From the NCBI GenBank assembly GCA_963513935.1, contig OY740773.1, positions 95,527,291 to 95,591,290 on the forward strand: a stretch of 64,000 bases of DNA, read 5' to 3'. The notes under the pieces are model-generated. The model worked only from the letters and a program-made list of their open reading frames with translations, ran no database searches and was not told where the DNA came from. Positions 60,031 through 64,000 of this stretch are shown here, in pieces. The DNA comes from Aphrophora alni (taxonomy: Eukaryota; Arthropoda; Insecta; Hemiptera; Aphrophoridae). The translations under genes and the position numbers were made by a program. Within the stretch, counting starts at the first letter, position 1. Each line of letters begins with the position of its first letter.

Positions 60031-60340
60031 TAATTTGAGTTGGATTAGTGTCGACACCCCTACCGTCTTTGTTGTATAAATAGAATGGACGACTTTCTTT
60101 GTCGACGTTAACATGAAGCCTCAGTTGTTATATGGTGCAATGATTTTACAAAGCCAAATCTGCTTAACTTGTTTGATAAACAGGGCTAAAGATAAACCTT
60201 TGTTATTTCCATTTCGTTTATGTTATGACTGCATAATTATTCCGCTCATTCCCAGACTTTGACTACTGGGCTGAGTTGTTTAAGTATTTTTTTGTGAAGG
60301 CAAACGATCTCATCGTTCGTTTACTTCCTCTAAAACTTAA

Positions 60341-60420
60341 ATGGATAGAAAGTGCTTCTACATTGGTTTGGTAAATCCATGTTGTCACAATGCTCGATTT
60401 AGCAAGTGTACAGAAATTAT
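60341..60420 (+). other. Candidate short coding exon
   Basis: ATG at 60341 (stop TAA immediately upstream in frame) opens 27 codons with five Cys (RKCFYIGLVNPCCHNARFSK in the middle), ending at ATTATAG followed by a splice-donor-like GTGAGA. Unspliced, the frame would stop three codons later. The 300 bp upstream are less AT-rich than the background and include a TATAAATAG at 60075. Cysteine content and donor fit a first exon of a secreted or small protein, but there is no signal peptide and no family match. Low confidence. Confidence 0.2.
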
Positions 60421-61641
60421 AGGTGAGAATTAAATTTCGATAAAAGGGTGATACTGCTTAACTTTTTGAAATTTACTTACCTTTAATTCCGAGTAGATTT
60501 ATTCCTTTTTTATTGTTGCGACATTTTCACATATTTAATGTTAACTTTATGAGCATGACTTACAATGAGAACAATCTTCAAGGGTGTTTTGTTAATTATT
60601 ATTTCTGATCTACGAAAAAAAATCCTTAGAAACAGTTTACTAACATCCAGAGAAGAAAATGTGTTTTAAAATAATTGGTTTCATATGCAAAAATATTGAA
60701 TAGGAATAGAATTACATATATAATCTTAAGTGCATGAAAAAATAATAGACACTGTCAGTAAATTGATACATTTAACTGTCAAATATCTAACGTTTTAGGG
60801 GTAGCTTATAACAAATTGTTCTTTATCTTATTACATTTATTTTATTTTCGCTTATTTTTCTACAAGTTATAACATATATATAATAAACACCCTTTTCCCA
60901 CTTTATCTGTCGTTTCACATTTGCTTACTTATCCTTTACGTTTCCCTAACTCTCTCCCACCACTTAAAAAAAAAAAAAAAGGAATGGCTATATCTTGGGA
61001 ATGCTTCAGTAAGCATAACTATATAGTTTAGAGTCAATGGTCGTAAAGATTGTATACACAAAGTTGGGGATATTTTTATTTTATTGCTTACAGTATTTAA
61101 TTGAAAATAACCTGAATGCATAATCCAATGGAAATACTAAATTACAAATTGCAAAATAAAAATTATTCTGGAAGTTAAGAAAATTTAAAACAATACAAGC
61201 CCAAAATAATACATATGTGATAAAATGTATTTACACAATATGAAGGAAACATAAGTTTTCACAACTATAAACTGTTCATAATCTGTCTAAAAAGTTAATA
61301 TTAGTAATTACATTGATTTTACTTTAATAACCTTAATCATATTTTTTATATTTCAATACAGTTTATCGATGAATCAGTAATTTTTAATCACTACTTTCTT
61401 CTTGTATATAATGCTATTATATTGTTTTTTTAAAATGTTTATGTGTTTCCCCGTTATTTAATACAAGTATTTTTTTTTAACTATTGTTACAACGTGATCT
61501 TGTTGGTAATTTATTTTTAACTAAATGTATATTTCATTATTTTATTGAATTTAGTGTGTATAGTAAATTTGCATTGATGTTAAGTAGAAGAATATATAAT
61601 GTGTCTATTAAAGATTCAATTAACTCTTGAACTGAATCCCT

Positions 61642-61780
61642 TCAGTTGCTGCTGACTGAATGTACTGGCGCGTGAAACAAACTGTTTGCCTTAAGGCGAG
61701 GAATAGTATTTGAAAGGTCAACTGAGAATTGCATTATACGATATCAACGCCCTAAAGCAGATTAATCTCCCAAAGTAAGT
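61642..61780 (+). other. GC-richer patch with strong splice-donor word
   Basis: CCCTTCAGTTGCTGCTGACT begins a more complex patch that ends CCCAAAGTAAGT, a strong donor-like sequence; CTTCAG at the start could be an acceptor. All three plus frames contain stops, so any exon would be non-coding. Could be a UTR exon or an old repeat. Confidence 0.15.
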
Positions 61781-62519
61781 TTTAGTTGTTTATTCTGAGA
61801 AGCAAATATCGTAGGACATAATATTGCATTTATAATAAATGGAAAATATTTTAGATTCTTCTACAAAATGGATAATTAATTGTTAAGTTATATTCTAAGT
61901 AATTTGTAAAATGATCATTATTTTGTTTGTTTTTATTTATTATTGTTTTAGGTTTATGAATTTATTTTTTTTTTTTTTTTTTTAACTTGGTACTCTCTAT
62001 GAAAGTTACTTAGCTATGGCAAAATGTTTTTTTTAAATGATTTTGAATGGTTTGAAACGCAAAAGTACTTATTTTCATAATGGAAAGAATGTTTTAAGTA
62101 AAAACTAAAGTAAACTGTTTTAAATCTAATACCAGAATATTAAAATAAACTTAAATATTTTAAAAAAGAAAACATAATACAATTGTAAATAATAAAACAA
62201 TAATTATTAATAATAAATAAAATTAAAATCATTATAAAAACAAAATAAGTAATTTAACAATATGATGTAAATGAATAACTAATAAAGAAAACAACATATT
62301 TTCGTCACATTCACAAAATCATTCATTCATCGTACATTTTTATAAAATAAAGTCAATACATCACTCGCCAAAGAACAATAGTTCACACTTATCTGATCCA
62401 CATAAAAAGTCTTAAGTGATTTTCCAAACAGAATATATATGGCACGATTGTGAATAAATGCGATAGTTAAAATTTGGTAATGAGTTCCACAAGTAGAACA
62501 TTTTTTTAATGAATGACAT
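61781..62519. other. AT-rich non-coding stretch
   Basis: A/T runs only, including a T tract near 61965-61983. Confidence 0.5.
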
Positions 62520-62830
62520 CTATACATTAAAAAGTACTGGTCCTATTACTTGGTTCACGAGTCAAAACTTCACAAACACACTGCTCCCAACTAGACAGAG
62601 ATATTATTGGAACCAGGAAATGAGCCGTGGAAACAGACTGATTGTCTGAAATTAAATAGAACACAATCAGTAGCTTTATAAAAAGCAAACGAAGTTAAAA
62701 CAGTGGCTTTTCTAAGTTCTATCGTCAAATAAATATCATCTTGTACACCAATAGGTGCTCTCGCTGTGGTATTGCCTAATTTAGTGAGCCAGTGAGATGG
62801 AATAACAGAACCAATAGAATTATTATGTTA
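62520..62830 (-). pseudogene. Non-LTR (Jockey/I-type) reverse transcriptase fragment
   Basis: On the minus strand a frame reads TTARAPIGVQDDIYLTIELR, KATVLTSFAFYKATDCV. It matches the HSTxTALL-VTDDI...RKxTVL-LDFSKAFDCV block of Jockey- and I-clade reverse transcriptases. Further on, after frameshifts, VNQVIGPVLFNV matches GVPQGSVLGPVLFNV. The catalytic Asp of the first motif is replaced (FAFYKATD where LDFSKAFD is usual), and stops separate the blocks. The YADD region is not preserved. Only about 100 residues' worth of an element remain. An intact relative would copy its RNA into DNA at a nick. Confidence 0.72.
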
Positions 62831-63209
62831 ATTAAATTACGAATTTGAAGTATTTTTCTTATGAAACTTAATCTATCGGAAGTTAATTTCAGAACACAAA
62901 TCCTTAGTTTAAAAAAAAAAAATCGATTTATAGTTTGTTTGTCAATTCATATTCTCTCGTTTTTTCATTTTGTTCCTTTTTAACTGTAATTTCCTATGAC
63001 CTGAGACTATTTATAACGTGAAAGGATCTAGTGAACGTTATTAAAGTTAGCATAGAAGTATTCTCATATCGTAACTTGATCCTGAACGCGTACAATCATC
63101 TTAGATACTACTAATGTTGTTTAAACTGCATAAATATATTACAGAACATGTAATCAAATATTCAAAATATCAAAGCATTTACATATTTCGCTCTCATTCT
63201 GGGTCGCAA
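62831..63209. other. AT-rich non-coding stretch
   Basis: No feature seen. It may hold more of the decayed non-LTR element without recognisable motifs. Confidence 0.45.
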
Positions 63210-63315
63210 TTGAGAATATATTATGATCTGTTTACACTGAAATAGTCAATAGCTTGAAGGAAATTGGGAACTTAAATTAAAAACGTTCACAAATAATTAC
63301 TCTATCCCGGGGCAG
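63210..63315 (+). repeat. Dispersed repeat family R4, copy 2
   Basis: Matches 30362-30472: GATCTGTTT, GAAATAGTCAATAGCTTGAA, GG-AATTGGGAACTT, ACTCTATCCCGGGG. Confidence 0.6.
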
Positions 63316-64000
63316 TTCAAACTTTTTTAATGGTCTAACAATTCAATTCTAGAACAAACTTAATAACGAGGTTCTCAGTAAACTCTAATAAAAAAAGTTA
63401 GGTGTCATAATGGTAATACAAGTCAAATAATTGAATTGTAAAGATATCAGTTAGAATTTAAAAATTAAAAATGTTGTCTCCTCTCACTTGCGTACTTTCC
63501 TAATTTATGTCAAGCTCTCCTATGAAAACCCTCCATGTTATAACAATGTATAGTAATGTCTTCTTTTAAATTTTATAGATTGATACTTTCAATATAAGAT
63601 AACTAAATAATTACGAAAAGTGCTTTGGAGAATTAATAACTGTATGACAAAATACATTTTATTATTACGAACGAAGGGTAAGTTTTACACTTACCCTCAG
63701 GTAAATCACCTTTTGTTATTCGTAGTTCGAACTTTGCAGTGACGTTAATTAGACTTTAAACTTCACTCTAAAGTTAATGTAGGGCGGTAAAGTATGGATA
63801 TATTACCATAGCAAAGTGTTACTAATTGTTTTGCAAGAACTTGCTCTTAACGTAAATGCGTATTTCTACATTATTATATACTCCATTATGACTTTACATC
63901 CTATTGCGTGAAACATAAAATATCGTTTTTTTTTATTTTATCAGGATTTTCTGGGGTAAGCTTTATTATTTAACAATTAATTATTATACGTCGCCCTAAT
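63316..64000. other. AT-rich non-coding stretch
   Basis: Nothing recognised up to the window end. A small inverted pair GGGTAAGTTTTACACTTACC (about 63677-63696) can form a hairpin. Confidence 0.5.

Overview
The window is a strongly AT-rich, transposon-filled piece of an animal nuclear genome, most likely an insect. The evidence is an errantivirus (Ty3/gypsy-type LTR element with envelope), several Tc1/mariner/pogo-type DNA transposons and MITEs, a Penelope-like element with a GIY-YIG domain, a decayed Jockey/I-type reverse transcriptase and many simple repeats. I cannot tell the insect order. No host protein-coding gene can be supported with confidence; the window reads as intergenic or long-intron DNA. 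Nothing bacterial, no CRISPR array and no rRNA was seen.

Layout. 1-5 kb: AT-rich non-coding DNA with copies of three dispersed repeat families (called R1, R2 and R3 here). 5,026-10,654: one complete errantivirus insertion on the minus strand, with identical 325-bp LTRs, a TATATA target duplication, a tRNA-Ser primer binding site and intact gag, integrase and env frames. Protease, reverse transcriptase and RNase H are missing. 10.7-18.4 kb: non-coding DNA with a GC-richer patch (13.1-13.6 kb) rich in homeodomain-type sites, hairpins and a foldback repeat. 18,669-20,561: a Tc1/mariner-superfamily element with long inverted repeats and a broken transposase. 20.6-38.8 kb: mostly simple and dispersed repeats, a tRNA-like sequence and a poly(A)-tailed retrosequence. 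38.8-42.1 kb: a decayed Penelope-like element split by a 1.9-kb inverted-repeat element (MITE-A), which is itself split by a 690-bp MITE (MITE-B). 43.4-44.3 kb: a mariner transposase pseudogene that has lost its catalytic core. 44,818-45,647: a pogo/Tigger-like non-autonomous element containing a GC-rich minisatellite. 46-60 kb: non-coding DNA with more R1/R2 copies and a 133-bp hairpin. 60-64 kb: a weak candidate exon, a decayed non-LTR reverse transcriptase fragment and a second copy of repeat family R4.

How the parts work together. The errantivirus is the only part that looks alive. Its identical LTRs indicate recent insertion, yet it has no polymerase of its own, so it probably moved using enzymes supplied by a full-length relative while still encoding its own capsid, integrase and envelope. 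The other elements are fossils whose nesting gives a relative age order: Penelope-like element, then MITE-A, then MITE-B. The two arms of MITE-A also differ sharply in divergence on either side of the MITE-B insertion.
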